From Chromatium okenii (GTDB lineage Bacteria; Pseudomonadota; Gammaproteobacteria; Chromatiales; Chromatiaceae), in contig NZ_NRRQ01000011.1 in assembly GCF_016583745.1 (NCBI RefSeq), positions 1-64,000 on the forward strand: DNA of 64,000 bases, read 5' to 3'. Of this stretch, positions 45,361 to 50,875 are shown one piece after another (positions within the stretch are counted from its first letter, which is position 1; the number at the start of each line of letters is the position of its first letter). The translations under genes were made by a program, and so were the position numbers. The notes beneath the pieces were generated by a model. The model worked only from the letters and a program-made list of their open reading frames with translations. It was not told where the DNA came from and did not search any database.

Positions 45361-45777
45361 TTGAATTACGCAGCAAGAATGATGTGGCCTGAGAAATCAG
45401 CGACTTGGGATTATCTCGGCGCGGCAGAGAGTTTGGACGATTTCGCCATGATGTACGCCACTGATAAGGCGCTGGCGGTGGGTGCTGAGTTTGTGGTGAT
45501 TGAGAAAGGCGGCGCGGATTCAGACATTCAGTTTTTCAAAGTGAGCCGCGCTGATCCTTATGGCTTGATTCCGGCTGATCCGCGTGTGGAAAGCGGCGGT
45601 AGTGCTGGCGCTACCACCGCAGCCGCTCCGCAGGAATTTATGCAGGAGCAAAGCATTGCCGCAGTGTGGCGGGCGATGTACAGCAACATCTTCTTTTTTG
45701 GGCGCGTCACTGGCACCGCGTTTTTGACCTTTTTAGCGTTGATTTTCTTAGCAAAATGGGGATTTGGAGCTTGGTAA
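45361..45777 (+). CDS. Membrane-anchored protein upstream of LH2 genes (PucE-like?)
   Basis: A 138-residue protein. The start is probably the TTG at 45361, with GAGGA seven bases upstream. An N-terminal soluble part contains DYLGAAESLDDFAMMYATDK, FVVIEKGGADSDIQFFKVSR and ADPYGLIPADPR; an Ala/Gly linker follows, then a C-terminal membrane segment (about 112-134, FFFGRVTGTAFLTFLALIFLAKWG). It precedes pucB by 183 bp and shares the PpsR-type control regions. The size would fit the LH2 gamma chain PucE, but I cannot confirm that by eye; it may be another antenna assembly factor. Confidence 0.6.
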   Translation: MNYAARMMWPEKSATWDYLGAAESLDDFAMMYATDKALAVGAEFVVIEKGGADSDIQFFKVSRADPYGLIPADPRVESGGSAGATTAAAPQEFMQEQSIAAVWRAMYSNIFFFGRVTGTAFLTFLALIFLAKWGFGAW

Positions 45778-45811
45778 GCAGGTCAACTGGCGGTTGATGT
45801 GTAAATAAAAC

Positions 45812-45843
45812 TTGACGCAACCGTCTGTCAGGCTAAACTAACA
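45812..45843 (+). promoter_or_regulatory. puc promoter with overlapping PpsR/CrtJ-type operator
   Basis: TTGACG (45812-45817), a 16-bp spacer and TAAACT (45834-45839) form a sigma-70-like promoter upstream of pucB. Overlapping the -10 box is TGTCAGGCTAAACTAACA (45826-45843), another TGT-N12-ACA operator. Repressor binding here would block the promoter. About 120 nt of leader follow before pucB. Confidence 0.65.
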
Positions 45844-45960
45844 CTCGTGCATTGCTGATGGGTTCCGGCTCCACAACGTGAAGCGAAACTTAACAGCAAG
45901 CCCAACCCCGCACTGTTAGGTGCGTGTTACTTATTCAGTTATTCACAGAGGGTACTTCAA

Positions 45961-46106
45961 TGGCAGAAGCAGCAAAAAACCTGTCCGGTCTGACCGACGC
46001 ACAAGCAAAAGAATTCCATGAGCATTGGAAGCATGGCACTTGGAGCTGGGTGATGATCGCGTGTGCCGTTCACGTGGTCACTTGGGTTTATCAACCCTGG
46101 TTCTAA
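45961..46106 (+). CDS. pucB: Light-harvesting antenna beta chain (LH2-like)
   Basis: A 48-residue antenna beta polypeptide. MAEAAKNLSGLTDAQAKEFHEHWKHG is the typical polar N-terminus; one transmembrane helix (WVMIACAVHVVTWVYQPWF) holds the conserved AxxxH histidine, the ligand of bacteriochlorophyll, and ends in the WxxPWF motif. GAGGG lies ten bases before the ATG. It is followed by pucA after 42 bp. Confidence 0.92.
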
Positions 46107-46148
46107 GCGTTACATTCGCTTTATTCTTTTTATTAAAGGAGATTTCCA

Positions 46149-46394
46149 ATGCAAGTACCTGTTATGTTGGCCGATCCGTCCGTTGCTGCACCCAATCATC
46201 CTGAAGAAGATTGGAAAATTTGGACCGTTATCAATCCAGCTACCTGGATGGTTCCTTTCTTCGGCATTCTGTTTGTACAAATGTGGATGATTCATAGCTA
46301 TGCACTGGCTCTGCCAGGCTACGGCTTCAAGGATTCCGTCCGCGCTGCTCCAGCTGCTGTTGTTGCACCAGTTGCTGCGACCCAAGCTCAGTAA
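46149..46394 (+). CDS. pucA: Light-harvesting antenna alpha chain (LH2-like)
   Basis: An 81-residue antenna alpha polypeptide. The motif DWKIWTVINPATWMVPFFG, with NP rather than the DP usual in LH1, points to LH2. The helix contains the ligand histidine (MIHSYALAL). The N-terminus (~20 residues) and the Ala/Pro/Val-rich C-terminus (~20 residues) are longer than in common LH2 alpha chains. AAGGAG precedes the ATG. It ends the puc operon before a strong terminator; no pucC or reaction-centre puf genes follow. Confidence 0.9.
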   Translation: MQVPVMLADPSVAAPNHPEEDWKIWTVINPATWMVPFFGILFVQMWMIHSYALALPGYGFKDSVRAAPAAVVAPVAATQAQ

Positions 46395-46415
46395 GACCTG
46401 ACACTTTTTGTGCCG

Positions 46416-46450
46416 ATAGGCGGATGACATTCTCATCTGCCTATTTTTTT
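46416..46450 (+). terminator. Rho-independent terminator after pucA
   Basis: A 12-bp stem with one mismatch (ATAGGCGGATGA / TCATCTGCCTAT), a 5-base loop and a run of eight T follow the pucA stop by 20 bp. It separates the antenna operon from the toxin-antitoxin island. Confidence 0.88.
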
Positions 46451-46518
46451 GCCTGCGTTTTTTCAGTCAGCATTAACAACAATCTTCCACTAATCAGAAT
46501 CTTTTAAGCTCAATTTTC

Positions 46519-46595
46519 ACCCAACAAATAAACCTCCGTTGCCGAAGGGTTTATTTGTTGGGTTGCAATTAGCAACCCAACCTACGCGGCTAAAC
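46519..46595. repeat. Dispersed island repeat, copy R0 (right half)
   Basis: Contains a perfect 16-bp inverted repeat (ACCCAACAAATAAACC and its complement, 13-base loop) followed by a small palindrome GGGTTGCAATTAGCAACCC and CAACCTACG. Closely related sequence recurs at about 48835-48893 and, more diverged, at 47410-47500. It sits between the puc terminator and the first toxin-antitoxin pair. Confidence 0.7.
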
Positions 46596-46611
46596 CATTA
46601 ACCGAAAATAG

Positions 46612-46896
46612 TTAGTGTGCCGCGAGTTCTTGGAAATAATCCGGTTTCTTTTGAATAGTCATTAACACCTTAGCGGCCAGCCCGGATGGATTTCGCCGCT
46701 GGCTTTCCCAACTCTTAATGGTATCAATGCTGGTGCCAAGTGCGCTGGCGAATTCACTTTGTGAGACATTCAATTGGGTGCGAATGGCTTTGACATCAAT
46801 CACTTCATGGCGGGTGACGCGACTGGCAGATTGACGACCTTGCTGGATTGCAATGGCTTCTTCCAGAGAGTTTTGAAGGTCATTGAATAGACTCAT
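46612..46896 (-). CDS. XRE-type antitoxin (NadS/HigA-like)
   Basis: A 94-residue helix-turn-helix protein. The N-terminal MSLFNDLQNSLEEAIAI and the HTH RTQLNVSQSEFASALGTSIDTIKSWESQRRNPSG are typical of NadS-family antitoxins encoded after their RelE-like toxin. The conserved tail VLMTIQKKPDYFQEL is present. It overlaps the toxin gene by 17 bp and probably autoregulates the pair. Confidence 0.85.
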   Translation of the reverse strand: MSLFNDLQNSLEEAIAIQQGRQSASRVTRHEVIDVKAIRTQLNVSQSEFASALGTSIDTIKSWESQRRNPSGLAAKVLMTIQKKPDYFQELAAH

Positions 46897-47230
46897 GGTG
46901 TGCCTCGCTGTGTAATTGTTTCGTAAGTTTTTTCAGCACCGCTTTTTCTGCGGGTGTCAGATTTTCTTTTTGGCGTTTGGCGTAAGCTGCTATGAGGTAA
47001 ATGGTCTGAGATGTTGCCAAAAAATAGATCACTCTAGCGCCACTGCTTTTGCCGTAAATACCAGTTGCCATGCGAATCTTTCTTAATCCACCGGTGCCTT
47101 TAATTAAATCTCCTTTTTCAGGCTGTTCGATGAGTTCACGCTGAAGTTGTTGAATTTCATCATCAGTGGCAATTGTTTGAATTTGATGCGTAAAAATTCT
47201 GGTTTCAATAAACTCGATGGTCTGGATCAA
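46880..47230 (-). CDS. RelE/HigB-like toxin
   Basis: A toxin of about 116 residues if started at TTG 47230; the frame is open to 47281. The conserved core is TIEFIETRIFTHQI, ELIEQPEKGDLIKGTGGLRKIRMA and SSGARVIYFLATSQTIYLIAAYAKRQKENLTPAEK, the pattern of RelE/ParE-superfamily toxins paired with XRE antitoxins. Toxin-before-antitoxin order fits HigBA/NadS modules. Target would be translating mRNA by family. Confidence 0.85.
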   Translation of the reverse strand: MIQTIEFIETRIFTHQIQTIATDDEIQQLQRELIEQPEKGDLIKGTGGLRKIRMATGIYGKSSGARVIYFLATSQTIYLIAAYAKRQKENLTPAEKAVLKKLTKQLHSEAHHESIQ

Positions 47231-47304
47231 CGCAAACCCCAACTGATTTTGCTCTAAAGCGAGGCTTACATAGTACACCAATCTTTACGAAATAGGAAGG
47301 CGCA

Positions 47305-47500
47305 AATAAAAAAGCCCCCATTTCATCGGAGGCTTTAACCGTATTAAATCCGCAGTTCAAATTTAACTGATCGCTAGTCAAATTGACTGAATTACGATTA
47401 TTGGCGCAACAAAAACCCTCGTTACCGGTAGTTTTGCTTGCAATGCAAAACAGTTGTTTTTTGGGTTACTATTGGCGACCCAACTTATATTGCTACGCTA
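47305..47500. repeat. Dispersed island repeat, copy R1
   Basis: Starts with a stem AAAGCCCCC/GGAGGCTTT that has a T-run on the minus strand, then TTTAACC, ATTAAATCCGCAGTTCAAAT, a variable part, GATTATTGGCGCAACAAAAACC and a degenerate GGGTT...ACCC palindrome. The same blocks in the same order occur at 48700-48895 (R2) and partly at 49652 (R3). It lies between the HigB/NadS pair and the relB-like gene. Confidence 0.8.
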
Positions 47501-47515
47501 CCAGAGAACAAACTC

Positions 47516-47788
47516 ATGCCAACAAATACTGTTGTTCGCGCTTGCATTGATACGGACATTGAAGAAGAAGCCAGTGCTGTACTTTTGACAGTGTCAGACG
47601 CTTTGCGCATCTTATTGATTCACATCGCCCATGAAAAAGTGCTGCCGTTTGAGCCGCTAATACCAAACTCTGCTACTATTTTAGCGATGGAGGAAGCGCA
47701 GAAAGACAATCTGGAATCCATCACTCTCGACCAATTACAAGCGGTGTTTAATAAGAACCGCAAATCATTCAGAGGTATTTATGAATAG
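47516..47788 (+). CDS. RelB/DinJ-type antitoxin without its toxin
   Basis: A 90-residue protein beginning MPTNTVVRACIDTDIEEEASAVL, then the ribbon-helix-helix region LLTVSDALRILLIHIAHEKVLPF, as in RelB/DinJ antitoxins. No RelE/YafQ follows: its last eight bases overlap the start of a CopG-type gene instead. An in-frame upstream extension to 47438 runs into the repeat and is unlikely to be translated. Confidence 0.8.
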   Translation: MPTNTVVRACIDTDIEEEASAVLLTVSDALRILLIHIAHEKVLPFEPLIPNSATILAMEEAQKDNLESITLDQLQAVFNKNRKSFRGIYE

Positions 47789-47990
47789 TCATGCTACTCG
47801 TTCCACACTTTATCTTGATCCAACACTGCATCAGGCGCTGTGCTGTAAAGCTGCGAATACCCACCGCAGTATTTCTGAAATTGTTAATGACGCGATACGC
47901 CTCTCTTTGCAAGAAAACGAGGGCGATTTAGCTGCTTTTGCCGACCGCGCAGAAGAGCCTACTCTGAGTGATGAAGCATTTCTAGCCTAG
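47781..47990 (+). CDS. CopG/ribbon-helix-helix antitoxin-like protein
   Basis: A 69-residue protein with an RHH fold: RSTLYLDPTLHQALCCKAANTHRSISEIVNDAIRLSL, and an acidic C-terminus (LQENEGDLAAFADRAEEPTLSDEAFLA). Such proteins normally pair with a RelE/ParE toxin encoded just downstream. Here only a short toxin-like tail remains. It overlaps the relB-like gene by 8 bp, giving two antitoxins in tandem. Confidence 0.8.
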   Translation: MNSHATRSTLYLDPTLHQALCCKAANTHRSISEIVNDAIRLSLQENEGDLAAFADRAEEPTLSDEAFLA

Positions 47991-48078
47991 ATTAAAACTA
48001 ATAGCACACTATAATTTGCGGTTCAAATCTACTGTTGTTGAAATCGTCAAAGTTGGTCATCGCTTGGTATATTTTTAA
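47991..48078 (+). pseudogene. Remnant of a RelE/ParE toxin
   Basis: Directly after the CopG-type stop one frame reads NLRFKSTVVEIVKVGHRLVYF and then TAA. STVVEIVKVGHR resembles the final strand of RelE/ParE toxins (often ...VLVVKVGHRREVY). The rest of a ~90-residue toxin is missing and there is no start. I read it as the 3' relic of the toxin once paired with the CopG antitoxin; the short match leaves room for chance. Confidence 0.4.
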
Positions 48079-48133
48079 GCATTTGTTCAATTAAAAAATC
48101 ACTGTATTTTGTAAATCATTTGGGGTATTAACA

Positions 48134-48346
48134 ATGACTCACTCTTCAATAACGCACACTCACAAGCGCCGTGCAGCATTGCGTATGGCAGGATTGCGCC
48201 CAATTCAATTATGGGTGCCAGATACTCGCCGTCCGAGTTTTGCGCTTGAATGTCGGCGTCAATCTTCACTTTTGCGTAATGATATGCAAGAACGTGAGTT
48301 GTTGAATTGGATTGAAGCCGTAACGGATGTTAATGGATGGGAATGA
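48134..48346 (+). CDS. MazE-like antitoxin (DUF3018 type)
   Basis: A 70-residue protein: HKRRAALRMAGLRPIQLWVPDTRRPSFALECRRQS, the pattern of short antitoxins annotated MazE-like/DUF3018, with a C-terminal helix (LLNWIEAVTDVNGWE) likely to bind the toxin. Its stop overlaps the toxin start (ATGA), a coupled antitoxin-first pair. Confidence 0.87.
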   Translation: MTHSSITHTHKRRAALRMAGLRPIQLWVPDTRRPSFALECRRQSSLLRNDMQERELLNWIEAVTDVNGWE

Positions 48347-48669
48347 TACGCGGCGATTTGGTGACGATTGCACTCCAAGGTGATTATGGAAAACCGCGTC
48401 CAGCTTTGGTAATTCAATCCGATTTTTTTGATGCACATCCATCACTGACGGTATTGCCTGTTACTAGCGATTTACGAGATGCGCCGCTATTTCGAGTCAC
48501 AGTTATGCCGACTGAGACAAATGGCTTACATAAAAAATCTCAAATCATGGTGGATAAAGCAATGACTGTTGCACGAGAAAAAGTCGGTGCTACCTTTGGA
48601 CGCCTTGATGCTGACACAATGTTAGAAATAGAGCGCTGCTTGGCAGTATTTTTTGGTATTGCTAAGTAG
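48343..48669 (+). CDS. MazF/PemK family toxin
   Basis: A 108-residue endoribonuclease toxin. MIRGDLVTIALQGDYGKPRPALVIQSDFF contains the MazF loop (GDYGKPRPALV), followed by VLPVTSDLR and SQIMVDKAMTVAREKVGATFGRLDADTMLEIERCLAVFFG. The active-site Arg and Thr/Ser positions of PemK are present. The ATG at 48343 lies inside the antitoxin stop. Confidence 0.92.
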   Translation: MIRGDLVTIALQGDYGKPRPALVIQSDFFDAHPSLTVLPVTSDLRDAPLFRVTVMPTETNGLHKKSQIMVDKAMTVAREKVGATFGRLDADTMLEIERCLAVFFGIAK

Positions 48670-48679
48670 TCATCATTAA

Positions 48680-48897
48680 TTAGCAACCTAACCTACTCTG
48701 CTAATTCCCACCCAACAAAAAAGCCTCCTTTTTATCAGAGGCTTTAACCGGATTAAATCCGCAGTTCAAATCACTATTCAATCTTTAACTGGTGTTAGGT
48801 CAGATTAACTGAATTGCGATTATTGGCGCAACAAAAACCTCCGTTTCCGAATGTTTTATTTGTTGGGTTGCAATTGGCAATCCAACCTACGCTGCTA
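48680..48897. repeat. Dispersed island repeat, copy R2
   Basis: The most complete copy: AGCAACCTAACCTAC, CCCACCCAACAAAA, the stem AAGCCTCC/GAGGCTTT, AACCGGATTAAATCCGCAGT, a variable part, ATTATTGGCGCAACAAAAAC, CTCCG, TTTGTTGGGTTGCAATTGGC and CCAACCTACG. It separates mazEF from vapBC and its stem, with T-run on the minus strand, would terminate the vapBC transcript. Confidence 0.82.
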
Positions 48898-49317
48898 TTC
48901 GCCGGGACAAATTAACTGCAAGCTGGGGAAATAAGTGCGGTAGCGGCGCACATCGCGTGTCAGCAACGTCATGTTATCGACAACAGCATGAGCACCAATT
49001 AAAAAGTCAGGCAAAATCATTGTACGCAATCCGCCCGCTATTCGATATTGCGCATGGCAACGTGCCGCCAGAAAAGCCGCCTCGCGTGGAATGAATGTAT
49101 AGTCATAATCCATAGGTGAAAGAATGTCGTTGACCGCTTCGATTGTTTCAAAAGCAAATGAAATTTCAGCAAATACGATCGGATTGATAACAAGGCGTCC
49201 GTGATGGCGTAAACCGTCACTGAGTTGTTGCGTTGACCATTCACTCCAGTGTGGATCATGCGTGATGATGTCGAGCAGTACGTTTGAATCAACCAAAATG
49301 CGTTTGCGCATGGACAT
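48895..49317 (-). CDS. vapC: PIN-domain toxin (VapC-like)
   Basis: A 140-residue PIN nuclease. The first acidic site is ILVDSNVLLDII, the second is in NPIVFAEISFAFE, and the third in LPDFLIGAHAVVDNMTLLTRDVRRY; together they form the Mg-binding acidic cluster. VapC toxins cut tRNA or rRNA by family. The ATG overlaps the vapB stop by one base. Confidence 0.9.
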   Translation of the reverse strand: MSMRKRILVDSNVLLDIITHDPHWSEWSTQQLSDGLRHHGRLVINPIVFAEISFAFETIEAVNDILSPMDYDYTFIPREAAFLAARCHAQYRIAGGLRTMILPDFLIGAHAVVDNMTLLTRDVRRYRTYFPSLQLICPGE

Positions 49318-49559
49318 TACTCACCGCGTGTTAAATCAAGAATGTCGTCGGTCGTGAGTGAAATACAGGGCTGGGCACGGCGCAATCGCTCAATAGCGCG
49401 TTCTACACGATTGGGCGGACTGAATGTTTTTTCGAGAATCACTCGCCCATCTTCAAAGCGAAATTCAACCTCCATTTCGGGTAACAATCCGGCGAGTTCT
49501 CGAATATGTTTAGGAATGGTAACTTGACCTTTATTTGTAATTCTCGTTGTGTTATTCAT
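49317..49559 (-). CDS. vapB: AbrB/SpoVT-type antitoxin (VapB-like)
   Basis: An 80-residue swapped-hairpin AbrB protein. TRITNKGQVTIPKHIRELAGLLPEMEVEFRFEDGRVILEK is the DNA-binding domain; the C-terminal LRRAQPCISLTTDDILDLTRGE probably covers the VapC active site. It is first in the vapBC pair on the minus strand, downstream of copy R3. Confidence 0.9.
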   Translation of the reverse strand: MNNTTRITNKGQVTIPKHIRELAGLLPEMEVEFRFEDGRVILEKTFSPPNRVERAIERLRRAQPCISLTTDDILDLTRGE

Positions 49560-49651
49560 AATATCGCTCTCGAAAATTCAAGTGGCTACATCTTGACAAT
49601 GTATCAAATTCTTGCTGTTGGTTCATCTACAACTGCAACCCAATTCCCACT

Positions 49652-49742
49652 TAATAAAAAAGCCCCCATTTCATCGAAGGCTTTAACCGGATTAAATCCG
49701 CAGTTCAAATTATGTGCAATCAACCAAATTTTAATGGCGCAA
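49652..49742. repeat. Dispersed island repeat, copy R3 (left half)
   Basis: Carries the stem AAAGCCCCC/GAAGGCTTT, AACCGGATTAAATCCGCAGT, TCAAAT and a shortened tail ending TAATGGCGCAATAAAA that runs directly into the pilA terminator. It lies between vapBC and pilA. Confidence 0.75.
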
Positions 49743-49743
49743 T

Positions 49744-49776
49744 AAAAAACCGCCTTTTTTCAAAGGCGGTTTTTTC
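49744..49776 (-). terminator. Terminator downstream of pilA
   Basis: A near-perfect stem AAAAAACCGCCTTT / AAAGGCGGTTTTTT with a 4-base loop, T-runs on both strands. It lies about 75 bp after the pilA stop on the minus strand. Confidence 0.88.
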
Positions 49777-49851
49777 ATTCAACTGCATAAACTTAAATGG
49801 GCATCATTTCTAACATATTCCGTTGCTCATGCTACCCATTTCATGCAGTCA

Positions 49852-50298
49852 TTAATCAGCAGCAGCAGCGCGACAGTTGGCAGTCAGATATTTATCATCG
49901 CAATCGCTTGTACATTTCCAATCGATCGAGCCACCAGCTGGCGGTGTTCCTACGGCTAAAGCAGCGCCAGCGGATGTTGGTGTTAAAGTTGTTGTGCATT
50001 CTCCACCAGCTTTCACTGTGTAATCAATAGTAACTAGTCCCGCAGTCGCATCGATAGCTACTGCTGAAACATTTTCTGTTTCGGTGGGTGCAGTCCAACC
50101 AGAAGCAAAGGCTTCACCCTGAGAAGCATTTTCGCTTACAGACGTTTTAGCTGCTGATGCTAATGCCAGTCCTTCACTCTGACGCGCACGCACTAAATAA
50201 TCCTGATATGCCGGAATCGCAATCGCGGCCAGAATACCAATGATTGCAACCACGATCATGAGTTCAATCAGGGTAAAGCCTTGTTGATACTTTTTCAT
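49852..50298 (-). CDS. pilA: Type IV major pilin PilA
   Basis: A 148-residue type IVa prepilin. The class III signal [13 protein letters not shown] is cleaved by PilD after Gly7; the hydrophobic N-terminal helix [20 protein letters not shown] with Glu5 follows. The globular domain has a C-terminal disulfide loop ([17 protein letters not shown], with a further Cys in GGECTTT). The gene lies in the accessory island rather than in a pil cluster and has its own sigma-54-type promoter and terminator. Confidence 0.95.
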   Translation of the reverse strand: MKKYQQGFTLIELMIVVAIIGILAAIAIPAYQDYLVRARQSEGLALASAAKTSVSENASQGEAFASGWTAPTETENVSAVAIDATAGLVTIDYTVKAGGECTTTLTPTSAGAALAVGTPPAGGSIDWKCTSDCDDKYLTANCRAAAAD

Positions 50299-50394
50299 TG
50301 CCGTGCTCCAAATGTGAATGAATCAACCGAATTGAAAGCAGAAACGAAGCGCGGTATTCAGTGAGCGGTGCGGATCGTTTCCTGATTGCCATTT

Positions 50395-50412
50395 TGCAGT
50401 TGCTGTGCCAAG
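50395..50412 (-). promoter_or_regulatory. Sigma-54 promoter of pilA
   Basis: On the minus strand CTTGGCACAGCAACTGCA has GG and GC separated by ten bases, the -24/-12 spacing of RpoN promoters (TGGCAC-N5-TTGC type). The start of transcription would be near 50384, giving an 85-nt leader. pilA is driven by RpoN with PilS-PilR in Pseudomonas; the regulator genes are not in the window. Confidence 0.7.
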
Positions 50413-50480
50413 ATTTGCGCTGCGCTGTCTTTTTCCGTTAAGTCGTTTATTTTTAAGGCAATTTAATAAAATGGTGCTGA

Positions 50481-50590
50481 GTGGGTGCGGCGGGTGTCAC
50501 ACCATGAGCGAGGCATTTTTTTTGATGTCGCGGCGTAGGTGTGACATCTCGGGTGGTTGGCACACGTTCAGCGAGACATTTCGGGCGATC
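50481..50590. repeat. Imperfect tandem and inverted repeat between pilA and the omega-RNA
   Basis: GTGTCACACC (about 50493) is complementary to GGTGTGACAT (about 50538), and a related block (GGCACACGTTCAGCGAGACA) follows about 70 bp after the first copy (CACACCATGAGCGAGGCATT). A poly-T tract lies between. No gene is seen. It may belong to the left end of the IscB element or be an independent repeat. Confidence 0.5.
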
Positions 50591-50609
50591 AACTACCTCG
50601 GTTTGCAAA

Positions 50610-50865
50610 AACCGATAGCTCATTAAAGAGCTGGGTTGAGCAGGGAAAGCGGTAGCCAATCCGCTCCGTGTGCAAAAGGTCGTCAAGACTCACTCCGGGA
50701 TGCTTCCTTAGTCCCGGACTCTGGAAGATCAGAATCATGCTGGCGAAAGGTAAAACGCCGAAGGTTTTGATCGCTGTTGGCAACAGCAGGAGCCGTTTGT
50801 ACACATTTCCGAGGGGAGCGACGCCGTGAGGCGTCCGTCACTAGGCGCGTAAGCGCATTGATTTG
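50610..50865 (+). ncRNA. Predicted IscB omega-RNA
   Basis: The ~255 bp before iscB can fold into a series of hairpins: AGCTC-ATTAA-AGAGCT (50618), CCGGGA...TCCCGG with loop TGCTTCCTTAG (50695), GGCG...CGCC (about 50742), GCTGTT-GGC-AACAGC (50773), GACGCC-GTGA-GGCGTC (50820) and GCGC-GTAA-GCGC (50845). IscB systems place the omega-RNA upstream of the protein gene with the guide at its 5' end; the boundaries here are estimates and the guide would lie near or before 50610. Confidence 0.75.
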
Positions 50866-50875
50866 GTAAAGAAAA

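Noticed and set aside
45844-45960. puc leader considered as a cobalamin riboswitch
   Set aside because: It can form small hairpins, but the conserved B12-box sequence and core are not recognisable.
46519-49742. R0-R3 repeats considered as a CRISPR array
   Set aside because: Only four copies, long, irregularly spaced, with genes between them and no cas genes in the window.
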